Shown here piece after piece: positions 37,395-47,426 of a stretch of 64,000 bases of DNA; positions within the stretch are counted from its first letter, which is position 1, and each line of letters begins with the position of its first letter. The DNA lies in the NCBI GenBank assembly GCA_019217005.1, contig JAHBNG010000010.1, forward strand, positions 124,001-188,000, given 5' to 3'. Source of the stretch: Chloroflexi bacterium TSY (GTDB lineage Bacteria; Chloroflexota; Anaerolineae; Caldilineales; Caldilineaceae). The position numbers and the translations under genes were made by a program. The notes below the pieces were generated by a model. The model was not told the DNA's origin. It did not search any database and saw only the letters and a program-made list of their open reading frames with translations.

Positions 37395-38262
37395 ATCTAC
37401 CTACCTCTTATCAATACGTTGCCGATTCATCATCGAACCGACCATGGGTGATCTTCATCTAGACAGTCTAATACAGCTTAACAATTGTTCCAGTGTCGTT
37501 TGGGTAGACGACCTCATCGCCAGTATCAGATTTGTCCAGTTCATAAATCAAACGAAAACCCCTTACCAAAAGTTGCACCATTGATCTCACCATATGAATT
37601 TTTTATTCATAACTTTTCATTGATTGCTATATTCATTGCCGATTTTTTTCATTGTCTACAATGGATGTGATAATGCACATCTCTGACCGGCAACTGGAAA
37701 TTTATTTATATTTAGAAGATGAATAATACAATTTTCTTTGACGAGCAGAATACTCATCGTAGGATTGACGTAGTACTGCCATAGGCGAATCAGGGTGCAG
37801 CGCATATATTAAGCCGTCAACCTGACTCCTACACTATGATTTATCGTACTATAGAGGGAAATCCTTCGCGTTTGACACGGAAGTGACATCCAAATGTGAG
37901 AGGTGGATTCAGAGTCGCCAATAGGAAAAGCCCGGCTGGCAAGAGCCGGGCTTTTCACACCCATTCCTGCACCCAATAGAAGAAACTTGCCCCAAAAAGG
38001 AGGAGAAAGTCAATCGCTCATAAGCTTATCATGCGCTGGGGCGAATTGCACTAGTACGATGGTACTAATTCCTCCATGAGTTAGTTAAGACAGGGCGAGA
38101 AGATGACGAGGTAGAATAGCCTCATCAAGGAAAGGGGAAGATATCTCAGATTTTTGAGCAATCTTCATTATCAACAAAATTCTGAAGAGACGTAGAAATA
38201 CGTTATTATTACATTTGCAGATCCAGTTTCTCGGCTAGTGCCATACAAGTATGTGGCTATAA
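37395..38262. other. Long intergenic region with one strong orphan terminator
   Basis: About 870 bp, AT-rich, with no supported gene. Its one clear signal is the terminator at 37926-37955. A short transcript from the FHA upstream region to that terminator would be a small RNA, but I cannot place a promoter. Confidence 0.45.
37926..37955 (+). terminator. Strong Rho-independent terminator without an upstream gene
   Basis: AAAAGCCCGGCT pairs with AGCCGGGCTTTT around a 6-nt loop, with A and T tracts on both sides so it can work in both directions. Confidence 0.75.
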
Positions 38263-38343
38263 AAACCTATCCGAAAAGTGGTTGTGAATCCGAGCATCTT
38301 CTCGGGAGAGAATGTATTGTCACAGAGCTTTTCGGATAAGCAC
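38263..38343 (+). repeat. 81-bp MITE, copy 4, at the 5' edge of the amidohydrolase gene
   Basis: Ends AAACCTATCC and GGATAAGCAC, flanked by ATAA on both sides. It ends 14 bp before the GTG start of the next gene, with the ribosome-binding site between, so it replaces most of that gene's leader. Confidence 0.85.
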
Positions 38344-38357
38344 ATAAGGAGGAGATC

Positions 38358-39257
38358 GTGATACCCATTGTCGATACACACCAGCACCTATGGGATTTAG
38401 AGCAGTTCCAACTGCCCTGGGTTGATGATATGCCAGCTTTGAAGAAGAGTTTTGTCAGCAGTGATTATCAAATGGCGACCCAGAACGCCAATGTCACCAA
38501 ATCAATCTATATGGAGGTCGACGTCAAGCCTGAACAACAAGTGGCTGAGGCGCACGCTATTATTGAACTCTGTCAACGAGATGACAATCCCACATGTGGC
38601 GCAGTCATATCCGGTCGACCAGCCAGTTTGGATTTCGCTGACTATATCACGCCACTTGCGAAAAATCCTTATATAAAAGGGGTGCGTCAAGTCTTACATG
38701 TTCCAGAAGCAGAGGCAGGTCTTTGTTTAACACCATCGTTTGTTCAGAGCGTAAAGTTGTTGGGAGAGCTTGGCTTGAGTTTCGACCTCTGCATGCGCCC
38801 ATCTGAACTGCAAGATGGTGCAAAGTTGGCTGCACAATGCCCAGAAACGCGCTTTATTGTTGACCATTGTGGGAATGCCGATCCAAACGTTATAAGTGGC
38901 TCACTGGACCCAGGTACAACCAATCCCGGCGACCCATTCTGGCATGCCCGTCAGCAGTGGATGGATGATATAGCGACCCTCGGACAGTTGGAAAACGTAA
39001 TATGCAAAATTTCTGGAATTGTTGTGCGCGCCACTCCCGGCGAGTGGACGCACGAAGATCTGGCACCAACCATCAACCACTGTCTCGATTCGTTCGGACC
39101 CGATCGCGTTGTCTTTGGTGGCGATTGGCCTGTCTGTACGCTTGTTGCATCGTATCAGGAATGGGCCGATGCACTCCGCGCTGTGATCGCAGCACGCAGC
39201 GAAGAGGAGCAACGCAAGTTATTGCACGATAATGCGCCGTGCAATTTTACCAATTAA
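38358..39257 (+). CDS. Amidohydrolase-2 family protein (lactonase-like)
   Basis: 299 residues of the amidohydrolase_2 TIM-barrel family, close in pattern to L-fuconolactonase-type enzymes. The N-terminal metal motif is DTHQHLWD, with RFIVDHCGNAD near 173, VICKISGIV near 214 and the terminal VVFGGDWPVC near 252. Start is GTG 38358 behind AAGGAGGAG. It probably hydrolyses a sugar lactone, inferred from the family. The end (LLHDNAPCNFTN) departs from the usual NAxRFY motif. Confidence 0.85.
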   Translation: MIPIVDTHQHLWDLEQFQLPWVDDMPALKKSFVSSDYQMATQNANVTKSIYMEVDVKPEQQVAEAHAIIELCQRDDNPTCGAVISGRPASLDFADYITPLAKNPYIKGVRQVLHVPEAEAGLCLTPSFVQSVKLLGELGLSFDLCMRPSELQDGAKLAAQCPETRFIVDHCGNADPNVISGSLDPGTTNPGDPFWHARQQWMDDIATLGQLENVICKISGIVVRATPGEWTHEDLAPTINHCLDSFGPDRVVFGGDWPVCTLVASYQEWADALRAVIAARSEEEQRKLLHDNAPCNFTN

Positions 39258-39302
39258 ACTAGAGGCTCATGCAGAAAAAACTAAACAAATCAGTTCGGTT
39301 TG

Positions 39303-39360
39303 GTTGATAGTTGCTGGTGGATTGTAGATAGTAACAGACCATCCACTAACAACTATCAAC
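39303..39360. repeat. Inverted repeat between amidohydrolase and DUF362 genes
   Basis: TTGATAGTTG (39304-39313) and CAACTATCAA (39350-39359) pair, with further pairing of GTGGA and TCCAC inside. There is no T-run; it is probably a small repeat element. Confidence 0.5.
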
Positions 39361-39394
39361 TATCTATGGTCTATTGAAAATAAAAGGAGGATCT

Positions 39395-40354
39395 ATGAAC
39401 CATACGAAAGCCAAAGTAAGCTTAGTTCATAACGGTGCTCGACGCACCAAAGTCTTTCACGCGCTTGAATTGGTGCGCGATGATGTTGAAAGCAAACTTG
39501 CCGATCAGGTGATGCTCAAGCCTAATTTTCTGACGAGCAAAAACCAGCTCGCATCCAGCCATGTGGATGCCATCCGCGGAGCAATCGATTTTTTGCTCAC
39601 TGTTCGCAACCCGCCCGACGAGATCATTATTGCAGAGGGCGGCAATGAAGATACGTCGGGGGAAGCATTTCGCAATTTTGGTTACCATGACCTGCTTGAA
39701 GAGTATACAATCCCAATTCGACTGGTCGACTTGAATCAGGAGACAAACTGGCAAGAGACGCCGATTATTCTTGCAGATGATAGCGAGTATCAGGTTAAGA
39801 TGCCACGGACTGTTCTTGATTGTCCGTGCAAAATCTCGGTCGCCATTGCCAAAACCCATGACACCTGCGTTGTCACACTGGCTCTCAAGAACATGATCAT
39901 GGGTACAATCCGCAAGCAGGATCGAGTCTTTATGCATGGATTTCGCAGTCATGCTGAACGCAAATTGCCTGACGAAGCCCGCGCGCTCAATGTCAATCTG
40001 ATCCGTTTGGCGCGTTATTTAACTCCGGACATTGCGATTGTTGATGGAACACGTGGTCTACAGGGTAATGGCCCTGGAGGAACCGATGCCATTGAATTTG
40101 GGGTTGTGGCGGCTGGTGTCGACGTTTTTGCTACGGATGCGGTTGTGGCAAAGACAATGGGATTTGACCCAATGACGTTAGCGCTTCCCTATTACGCACA
40201 TCAGCTTGGACTGGGCACTGTTGAACTTGAGCAGATCGAGATTCTTGAGACAACAATTGAGGAAGTTGAAACACCCTTCAAACCCCATGATACAGTGGAG
40301 TTGCAAATGCAGTGGCAGCGCCCAGATGCAATTTCTTTGTTGCAGCCAGCTTAG
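39395..40354 (+). CDS. DUF362 domain-containing protein
   Basis: 319 residues from ATG 39395, which stands behind AAAGGAGGA. DUF362 features are visible: VMLKPNFLTSKN near 36, EIIIAEGGNEDTSGEAFRNFGY near 81, KISVAIAKTHDTCVVTLALKNMIMGTI near 146 and VDGTRGLQGNGPGG near 217. Many DUF362 proteins carry iron-sulfur clusters, but no ferredoxin-type CxxCxxC is seen. The biochemical role is unknown. It shares a strand with the amidohydrolase, 138 bp apart, so a joint pathway is possible. Confidence 0.8.
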   Translation: MNHTKAKVSLVHNGARRTKVFHALELVRDDVESKLADQVMLKPNFLTSKNQLASSHVDAIRGAIDFLLTVRNPPDEIIIAEGGNEDTSGEAFRNFGYHDLLEEYTIPIRLVDLNQETNWQETPIILADDSEYQVKMPRTVLDCPCKISVAIAKTHDTCVVTLALKNMIMGTIRKQDRVFMHGFRSHAERKLPDEARALNVNLIRLARYLTPDIAIVDGTRGLQGNGPGGTDAIEFGVVAAGVDVFATDAVVAKTMGFDPMTLALPYYAHQLGLGTVELEQIEILETTIEEVETPFKPHDTVELQMQWQRPDAISLLQPA

Positions 40355-40485
40355 AGCGTGTTTTAAAAGTGCCAAAGCGTGTCATTCTGAGTGGAGGAAC
40401 GGAGCGAAGAATCTTCTTTTTGCATTTGGAATGTGGGATTCTTCGTCACAAAGCCTCCTCAGAATGACTTTTAAATCACGCTTTT
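40355..40485. repeat. 131-bp palindromic repeat element
   Basis: The outer parts AGCGTG-TTTTAAAAGT and ACTTTTAAA-TCACGCT are inverted, and inside them GTCATTCTGAG faces CTCAGAATGAC, followed by GAAGAATC/GATTCTTC. A half-copy with AGATTCTTCACTTCG and GAGAATGACA lies near 42453-42480. The family is common in environmental genomes as a REP/MITE-like repeat. 40486-40697 holds nothing else I recognise. Confidence 0.65.
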
Positions 40486-40697
40486 AGACCTATCCAGGGC
40501 GCAGTCACTGTTTGTTCTATTTTATGAGATCGACACCTATCCTGTTCGGTTCGTTCGCTCCCCTCCATTTGGCCCGTGGCTTTCCTGGAGCAGCGTTCGC
40601 CGGTGTCGCGATGGAGCCGATTTCTAGAGGACCGATGTCATAGAAAAATACAAGCGACTGTCACCTGGAGCATTGCTTTGAAAACTCTTGTTTGTGC

Positions 40698-42410
40698 CTA
40701 TTGTATGCGTGCCTTTGCTTGTCCGATCAAGTCATTGCGAACGACTTGCTCTGGTAACCAACCAATAATGTCTGCAATCTGCTCGGGTGTCATCTCAGCC
40801 AAGTCAGCAAAGGTACGAACGTTTGCAGCATACAGTCGCTGGCTCAATGTAGGGCCAATTGCCGGGATCTCTGTAAAGTCATCGACGCGAACGGTGCGTG
40901 AATCAGCTTCAAGAGAGTCTATATCTCTGGACATCTCATCGACTATCTCACTGGAGGCAGCAAGTGAGATAGCTTCGCTCTCATCCTGAGCCGGTTCTTT
41001 CGCATCGGATGCTGATTCACGCAGTATCGCCGTGTTGGACGTCCCTTCGATTATGGTATCGTCCTCTATATTCATTGACGACTCTACATCATCGATGGTT
41101 TCAGCGCTCGATGATTCAATCGTTTGTGTCTCAACCGAAGTTGATGAAGTTGAATCAGCAGAAGCGGTTGATGTTGTCGAAGATGTTTGAATCCCACTCG
41201 CAACGGAAGCCGGCAACCTCAACGAACCATCTCGTATTTGGCGACGTACCCAAGGCAAAATCACGCCACCCGCACCAATCGATGAGATAACTAAGAGGGC
41301 CGTTAGACCAATAAATCGGAAGAAACCACCAAAGGCCCAAAACAGAGCAATTGGTGTCATCCACAATATTGCACCAATCACCGCTGTGGTCACTGTCTCT
41401 CCGGATGTGTTGAACGATTGTAGCAAACGCCGCCCAACCACGCTAGAAAACCCTGCCCAACTGAGCACATTAATAATGACCAATCCAACAATGGGTACGA
41501 TTCCCAGGAAGGCGAGGCAAAATGTGGCAACAAAGAGTCGGGCGACGAACAAGAGAACCAAGTTCAAGATGAGACCGGCACCGAAGGCCAAAAGCAGATT
41601 CTCTCGCGCCGTTTTCGTGAGCCGAGACACATAATTCGGTCGGTATGAGATGGCTCCCCCAACACCCACGACAGCCAACAATGTCAATAGAGAGGCACCT
41701 AAAACACGTAAAACGAAGAAAAAGAGAGAAGCAAAAAAGCCCCGTTCAGAGACAGTGTAATCTACAATGACTTCGGTATCAGTATCTGGGAAAAACTGAG
41801 GGATATTTGGAATCGGTGCGATGTTTAGATTCCAATCTGGTCCACTTACAATGTCACCGCTGACATGAGCTTTTTCATCGCGCTGAATATCACCAGACAA
41901 GACACTGACATCCCCTGCAACGCGTGCCGTCTCTTCTAAATCAATATCCCCACTGGCCGTTGCCAAATCACCATCAATCCGTCCACTGACATCGATATCT
42001 CCACTGAAGACCGTTACATCGCCCGAAACAGTTGCACCACGTTCGATCTCGACATCTCCACTGTAGACAACCAGACTCCCACGAATTGTGCCTTCTGTCT
42101 CAATTTTGACATCTCCATTGTAGACAACGATATCGCCACTAAGTGTCTCACCGCTGTCTATCACCAGATCTCCGTTCAGATATTGATCTGCCTGTATTGC
42201 GTACCGACCAATAAGATATGGTGCCGATGAGATTCCACGGAGCAATCTCTGGTGCTGATCGTTAACGTGTTGCCCATCGCCAACTGGAAGATGGACATGT
42301 GCCGTTGCGTGATGAGGCGATAGAATGAGGTTCAGTGCGAGGACAATTAGAACAATACTTGCTCCAATCCAGACCATAATCTTCATAGGGTTCTTATATC
42401 CATTGCGCAT
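40698..42410 (-). CDS. Bactofilin-like polymer-forming membrane protein with C-terminal HhH domain
   Basis: About 570 residues. An N-terminal membrane segment (VWIGASIVLIVLALNLIL) precedes a right-handed beta-helix of bactofilin-like repeats (GDIVVYNGDVKIE, GSLVVYSGDVEIE, GDVTVFSGDIDV, GDLATASGDIDL, GDVSVLSGDIQ) at about 85-190. Four or so membrane helices lie at about 225-390, then a Ser/Thr/Glu-rich linker (about 400-510) and a C-terminal helix-hairpin-helix (EIPAIGPTLSQRLYAANVRTFADLAEMT). ATG 42410 is tentative; ATG 42386 is an alternative. Presumed partner of the sigma/anti-sigma genes upstream, from which an IS110 element now separates it. Confidence 0.8.
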   Translation of the reverse strand: MRNGYKNPMKIMVWIGASIVLIVLALNLILSPHHATAHVHLPVGDGQHVNDQHQRLLRGISSAPYLIGRYAIQADQYLNGDLVIDSGETLSGDIVVYNGDVKIETEGTIRGSLVVYSGDVEIERGATVSGDVTVFSGDIDVSGRIDGDLATASGDIDLEETARVAGDVSVLSGDIQRDEKAHVSGDIVSGPDWNLNIAPIPNIPQFFPDTDTEVIVDYTVSERGFFASLFFFVLRVLGASLLTLLAVVGVGGAISYRPNYVSRLTKTARENLLLAFGAGLILNLVLLFVARLFVATFCLAFLGIVPIVGLVIINVLSWAGFSSVVGRRLLQSFNTSGETVTTAVIGAILWMTPIALFWAFGGFFRFIGLTALLVISSIGAGGVILPWVRRQIRDGSLRLPASVASGIQTSSTTSTASADSTSSTSVETQTIESSSAETIDDVESSMNIEDDTIIEGTSNTAILRESASDAKEPAQDESEAISLAASSEIVDEMSRDIDSLEADSRTVRVDDFTEIPAIGPTLSQRLYAANVRTFADLAEMTPEQIADIIGWLPEQVVRNDLIGQAKARIQ

Positions 42411-42632
42411 ATTTGTGGTAGATGAGCCATAATCAGCAGATCGCAATCGTTAGATTCTTCACTTCGTTCGAGAATGACACGATGGCAGTCTGCCCTGAAA
42501 AAAAGGGCAGCAAGAGAAGAGAGAGAGGGGTTAAAGGCCGCGTTGAATAAGAAGCGGGTCCAAGTTGACCCGCCAGAGTGGGTGGCGTCGTTGCCTGTGC
42601 CCAACGCAAATCAGTTGTAGTGAGCACCGTAC

Positions 42633-43857
42633 TTAGGCGGTCGGTGCCAAGAAAACCTTGAAGCCGAGGGACTCGAGGGTTTTGAGTGCGCCGGCTTGTG
42701 CATGCTCCTTGCGTCGTTTGAGAAAGAAGTCGCCGCCGAGTTCTTCAAAGACGGCATCGGGCTTGTCGATGAGATGATAGACGATGGTCAAGATGGAATG
42801 GGCCACGGCAATAGCTGCCCGCTTGGCTCCGCGTCGTGCCTTGAGACGGTGGAACTGTGCGGCGAGATAGGTGTCCTTGGTGCGAGAGGCGGCCCAAGCC
42901 GCTTCAACGAGGGCGGTGACTAACCATTTCTGGCCCTTTCGTCGGCGACCACTCTTGCGTTTGCCCGCCGATTCGTTGTTGCCAGGACAGACACAAGCCC
43001 AGGAGGCCAGTTTCTTAGCTGAGGGCCAGCTTTCGACCGAGGGACCGATCTCCGCCAGAATTATCTCGGCGACGACTCGCCCCACACCGGGAATGGCATC
43101 TAGGCGTGCGATGAGGTCAGCATGCGGAGCCATGAGGACCCCAATCTGTTGATTGAGGGCATCAATGCGTACATTCAGGTGATCGAGATGATGCAGAACT
43201 TCTTGCAGCATAAAACGATGATGAGGACGGACCAGTCCCGTCAACGCATCAACCAACTGGGGAATCTTGGCCCGCAGCCGCTTTTGTGCCAAGTCAGCCA
43301 TGGCTTCTGGGTCCATCTCATCTGCAATCAGGGCCTCGATCATCTGGCGTGCCGATACACCTTGGATGCTCGTGACCACCGATCCCAACTTGACGTTGGC
43401 ATCTTCCAACACCTTATGCAGGCGATTGACTGCCGCACTCTTCTCTTGCAAGAGACGCGTCCGATAGCGCGTCAGGTCTCGCAAGTCCCTTTGCTCCACA
43501 TCTGGAATGAAACTGCGCTCCAGCAGTCCATAACTCATCAGTTTCGTGATCCAGGCCGCATCGCTCTCATCCGTCTTGCGACCAGGCACCTGTGCCAGAT
43601 GGCGGGCATTCACAATCCAGACCTCAAAATGCTCATGCAACACATTGTAGATCGGTTTCCAATACACTCCCGTACTCTCCATCGCCACATGCGTGATCCC
43701 ATACGACGACAGCCACGACCTCAACCCCTCCAACTCGACCGTCGTTGTCCCAAATCGCTTGCGCACCTGCTCCATCCTCCCTGATTCATCTACCACACGC
43801 CACTACCATCCGCTTGTGAACATCCAGGCCGCTGCACTTCGGAAACATCACTTCCAT
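42633..43857 (-). pseudogene. IS110-family transposase with N-terminal frameshift
   Basis: Begins at ATG 43857 (MEVMFPKCSGLDVHKRMVVAC), breaks frame near 43796, and continues VVDESGRMEQVRKRFGTTT to 42633. The DEDD residues are in GLDVHK, AMESTGVYWK and KTDESDAAW; the C-terminal transposase_20 part has LDAIPGVGRVVAEIILAEIG and the CPGNNESAGKRKSGR region with the conserved Ser. The break separates the first Asp from the rest, so it is probably inactive unless frameshifted. The element likely extends over about 42610-44095, but IS110 elements lack clear inverted repeats and the ends cannot be set. Confidence 0.85.
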
Positions 43858-44097
43858 CTTCCTTTCCTTTCGCAGCCGCTTATGTGTACCCGATTGTGAG
43901 CACAGTCTGCCCTGCGTGTTTCGTCCCGAGGAACGTCCACATCCCGTGGTGCGTCGGTGTACACCAATCTAGCTACTGAGCGTTCTTTACTTGACCACGG
44001 ACCTTTCCCGATTTCTGTTCGGCGGCTGCCACCACACTTTAACACATTTTTCATCCCCTGTTGTGTTGGCTCACCGCATGTTTATCTACTGAGAATA

Positions 44098-44718
44098 TTA
44101 TACCGATTCAACACCAACCATTTGCAGGCTGCGACGCAAAAATTGGGTCCACCCAACCAAAATAATTGTAAGGAGAGCAGTATAGCCAATCAGAACAATC
44201 CCCAATTGGGGCGTTCCGAGCAATGTCGTTCCTGTTGTCACCGCTGTTTCTATCCAGTTCAAAACCATTGCAGAGCCATAGGCTAGATTGTGTATCAAAT
44301 TGCTCAACCAGATGCCTTGATTTTGTAACACGATTGATCCTAACATGATCAACCCAATAATGAGCGATCCCCACAAAACAACTGTCAATCCCGCAACAAT
44401 TACACCGAAGCGAAAGCGACGTTGCCGATTCTGCGAAAGCAATTGCGACTCAATCTTCTGCACAAAATCAGAAGGAGGAGCGATCGAGGGTGCGTCATAA
44501 AGTTTCTGATCGATCTCTTGCCAAAGCTCCCAACGTTCAGCTAACAACGGATACTGTGCCAGCTCATCTGCAAATTCTTGATCTTGCGATTCGTCTAATA
44601 GGTCATCAAGTGCCAAGGACATCAACAGATCAAACTCAATCGGTTTCTGATCAAAATGCTCAGCATTTGAATTTTTCATTTCTGGATTCTCTTGACCGAA
44701 CAAGCTTTCTTCATTCAT
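44098..44718 (-). CDS. Anti-sigma factor-like membrane protein
   Basis: 206 residues. A cytoplasmic acidic helical N-terminus (FDLLMSLALDDLLDESQDQEFADEL) lacks the HxxxCxxC zinc motif. It is followed by membrane segments near 104-128, perhaps 140-155, and 172-192. Its position directly behind the ECF sigma gene supports an anti-sigma role. The C-terminal end abuts the IS110 region. Confidence 0.7.
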   Translation of the reverse strand: MNEESLFGQENPEMKNSNAEHFDQKPIEFDLLMSLALDDLLDESQDQEFADELAQYPLLAERWELWQEIDQKLYDAPSIAPPSDFVQKIESQLLSQNRQRRFRFGVIVAGLTVVLWGSLIIGLIMLGSIVLQNQGIWLSNLIHNLAYGSAMVLNWIETAVTTGTTLLGTPQLGIVLIGYTALLTIILVGWTQFLRRSLQMVGVESV

Positions 44719-44788
44719 GAGGCATCTGCTACTTTTATGAATGGTTCATCCGCCGAACTAAAAAATATTTCATGACAAAAATACTTAT

Positions 44789-45478
44789 TTACGAACCACT
44801 TAGCGCCCAAACAGGCCGTAGACGGGGCAACCAACGGACGGTCTCGACTGAACGATAGACGTCCTGTTCGATATCTGTCTCCACAAAAATCTGCTCTTGC
44901 CGTTGACCAGGGGATGGTGGAGCCGCCGCGGCTTCTGCCTCGTGATAAATCGTCGCCATTTTTTGGCGTGCACGAAAGAGCCGACTCTTCACAGCTGAAA
45001 CAGTTAAATTCATCGTTTGGGCAATTTCATCGTAGCTCATCTCTTCCCAATAGCGCAGAATCAAGGGGGTCCGATATTGCGGTTCGAGTTGATTGATGAG
45101 CACCTGCAACTCCGCCGCCTGCTCCTGTTTCATGGCGTTTCGGTCGGGGGCCACTGCATTTCCTTCTAGATTTTGTAGGACAGGGTTGTCATCAATTGAG
45201 ACCGATGTCGTCCTGCGTTTCCGCAGCCGATCAATACAGTGATGATTCGCAATTGACAGAATCCATGTGCTAAATTTGTGCGCTGGGTTGTATTGCTTTA
45301 GCCGCGAATAGGCACGCAAAAAGGTTTCTTGGGCTGCATCCTCGGCTTCTTCTGGGTTGCCCAGCATTCGATATGTTAAATTGAAAACAGGACGTTGATA
45401 CACCTCAACCAGTCGACAGAATGCCTGTTGATCCCCGTCTAACGCCTGACGTACCCAATTATTCTCCTGTTGGTTCAT
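44789..45478 (-). CDS. ECF RNA polymerase sigma factor
   Basis: About 229 residues. Region 2 (about 22-90) has YRMLGNPEEAEDAAQETFLRAY and KFSTWILSIANHHCIDRLRKR; region 4 (about 128-180) has LEPQYRTPLILRYWEEMSYDEIAQ and VSAVKSRLFRARQKM. The tail is longer than usual by about 45 residues. ATG 45478 (MNQQENN) gives a standard region-2 N-terminus. It probably directs its own operon: sigma, anti-sigma and bactofilin-like protein. Confidence 0.9.
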   Translation of the reverse strand: MNQQENNWVRQALDGDQQAFCRLVEVYQRPVFNLTYRMLGNPEEAEDAAQETFLRAYSRLKQYNPAHKFSTWILSIANHHCIDRLRKRRTTSVSIDDNPVLQNLEGNAVAPDRNAMKQEQAAELQVLINQLEPQYRTPLILRYWEEMSYDEIAQTMNLTVSAVKSRLFRARQKMATIYHEAEAAAAPPSPGQRQEQIFVETDIEQDVYRSVETVRWLPRLRPVWALSGS

Positions 45479-45809
45479 CTCTTGTTCTTTCACTAGTAGA
45501 GTTGATTGTAAATGCTCCGACAAATGACTATCCAACGATTTCTATCGGGATTTACGAGATTGATCATGATCAACACAAAAATTTACCCATTCAAGATACC
45601 ATTACGGAACAATTCTAGAAAAGTTTCAAAATTACTAAATCAGATGAGTTTGTTTAAGAAAATTGCCCAAACCGCTATCTTTACCAAAGGACAAATCGTT
45701 TCTATCGCACAATTTCGCCTGATGTGCGAGCACCCGGAAGAATCCATAAAATTATAATTATTTGGTTCTGCGCGAAACTATCTGTATAATAAGATGAGAC
45801 CTATTGTAA
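45479..45809. other. Upstream region of the sigma operon
   Basis: About 330 bp of AT-rich sequence between the sigma gene and the insertion sequence. It should hold the sigma operon promoter; I see no feature I can place. Confidence 0.4.
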
Positions 45810-47303
45810 CTTTACTTTCTGGTAAAAGAAAAGAGATGAGAAATGTGACAAAAAGCGGTTAGCAGTTCATCCTAAAGGTAGAGAACCCAAAAAGGAGGAA
45901 GGAATGCTAACCGCGCCAGAAATAACTATAGCAGTACTGATGAATGTATTGCAAGTAACGCCGATGGGAACAAACGTAAATGTAATGCGTCTGATGTGGG
46001 CAATGCTGAATGGGTCGTTTCTGAAAAGTCGAGGAGCAATCCATAGCGCATTGAAAGAAAGCGGGTTTGAAGATGAGGAGCTCCGGCGAAGCTGGTGGAG
46101 CTTTCGATATGGATCATGGGATATCACAAGTCTGCTGGGGTCGTGGCAAGAAGAAGTGGAAAGGGGAATGGGAGGCAAAAAAGTTAGAAGGGTACCGAGT
46201 GAAAAGCATAGATATCACAGGGTTCTGGCGACCGAAGCTGCAAGGGAAAGTGAACCGACTCTATAACTCAACGGCTCGTCGGGCATTGCCCGCGCTCATC
46301 TTTGGAGTGATGATAAGCTCGGGGGAGATAGGCGGGAAGCGAGTGCCACTGCTCAAGGCAATCATGAGATGCACGGTTGGAACAAAGGAAAGTGAGTTTC
46401 GGAAAAAGCTGCTGACAGAGACGAAGAAATCACTGGAGTCAGACGAAGTGGCGGTGGTCGATGCCGGGTTTACAATCAGAGAAATGCTAGAAAGCGGCAT
46501 AGACCGATTTGTCCTGCGGGAAGCGATTAACTGCACAGTGCGCCGCAATGAGTTCCCCAAACGCAAAGAAAAAGGCAGACCACCTGAATATGGTGATATT
46601 GTGCGTCCGCTCTCTCGCAGCTATAAGGGAAAGCGACTCGAGGCTACAACTCCGGACTCGTCTGGTCGCTTTCTCTATAGTGGTCGCCTGATTTGCTATC
46701 AAGCATGGCACAATCTCGTCCCCAGAACAACCAAGGTGGATACAGCCAACCGTACCTACTCGATTTACGTCATTCAGGATCCGGCCTACAACACACCTTT
46801 GGTTTTGGCGACCGTTATGACTTTGCAGCCTGAAACCATTTATCTTGTCTACCTGGAACGCTGGCCTGTTGAACCTCCCCCCTTGGCTTCCAAGCAGATG
46901 ATTGGCTTACATCGTCAATTTGTTCATGCCGATGAGGCTTGTTTCCGCTTACCTGAACTGGGGCTGCTGGCTGGCAATCTTCTTTCCCATTTAGCCGCTT
47001 CTCTTCCTCCCATACCGACTGGCTACTGGGATCGAGAGCCTCAAGCCACTCCCGGCAGGCTGCGCCGTGTTCTCTCGAGTGCTCTTTTTCCAACTCCTGA
47101 CCAACTCGACCCTGACTTTCGGAAAAAGGCCTCGGTTTCACACCATTTACCTAAAGGCGTTCTCGCTCATCGCCGCCTCAATGCCGCTGCTTAAACTAGC
47201 CGAGCACTATTTTTACATTTTATCCCGTTTTTTCAGGGTGGATTCTTTTTTCCGCCCCTTTCGGTTTGCCCTTTGTCACTCAAGCCTTTACCAGAAAGTA
47301 AAG
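45810..47303 (+). mobile_element. 1494-bp insertion sequence, better-preserved copy
   Basis: Inverted ends CTTTACTTTCTGGTAAA, flanked by TTGTAA on both sides (45804-45809 and 47304-47309). Twin of 4179-5670. It lies 124 bp upstream of the chelatase gene. Confidence 0.9.
45904..47194 (+). CDS. DDE transposase in two overlapping frames
   Basis: Frame 1 starts at ATG 45904 behind AAAAAGGAGGAAGG and reads MLTAPEITIAV... to SWQEEVERGMGGKK. The DDE core continues in the +1 frame (KLEGYRVKSIDITGFWRPKLQG, VAVVDAGFTIREMLESG, YLERWPVEPPPLASKQMIG) and ends at 47194. The two frames meet at an A6 tract near 46181-46186 (GGCAAAAAAGTT). Both copies in this window share the layout, so either slippage at A6 makes the full protein or the ancestor was already broken. 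The length of the joined product, about 430 residues, fits a DDE transposase. Confidence 0.75.
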
Positions 47304-47426
47304 TTGTAAAAAAATTTCGGAAAGTCGAGATCGGGGACAAAGAAAAGATCGGAAGAGGTTGACCATCCCCGATTCCTTATCCCATGACCCTCTTCCTAAC
47401 TAATCTATCGAAGGACCGAATTATTC

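Noticed and set aside
43858..44054. Short frames upstream of the IS110 transposase
   Set aside because: They lie in the non-coding arm expected of IS110 elements and show no coding pattern.
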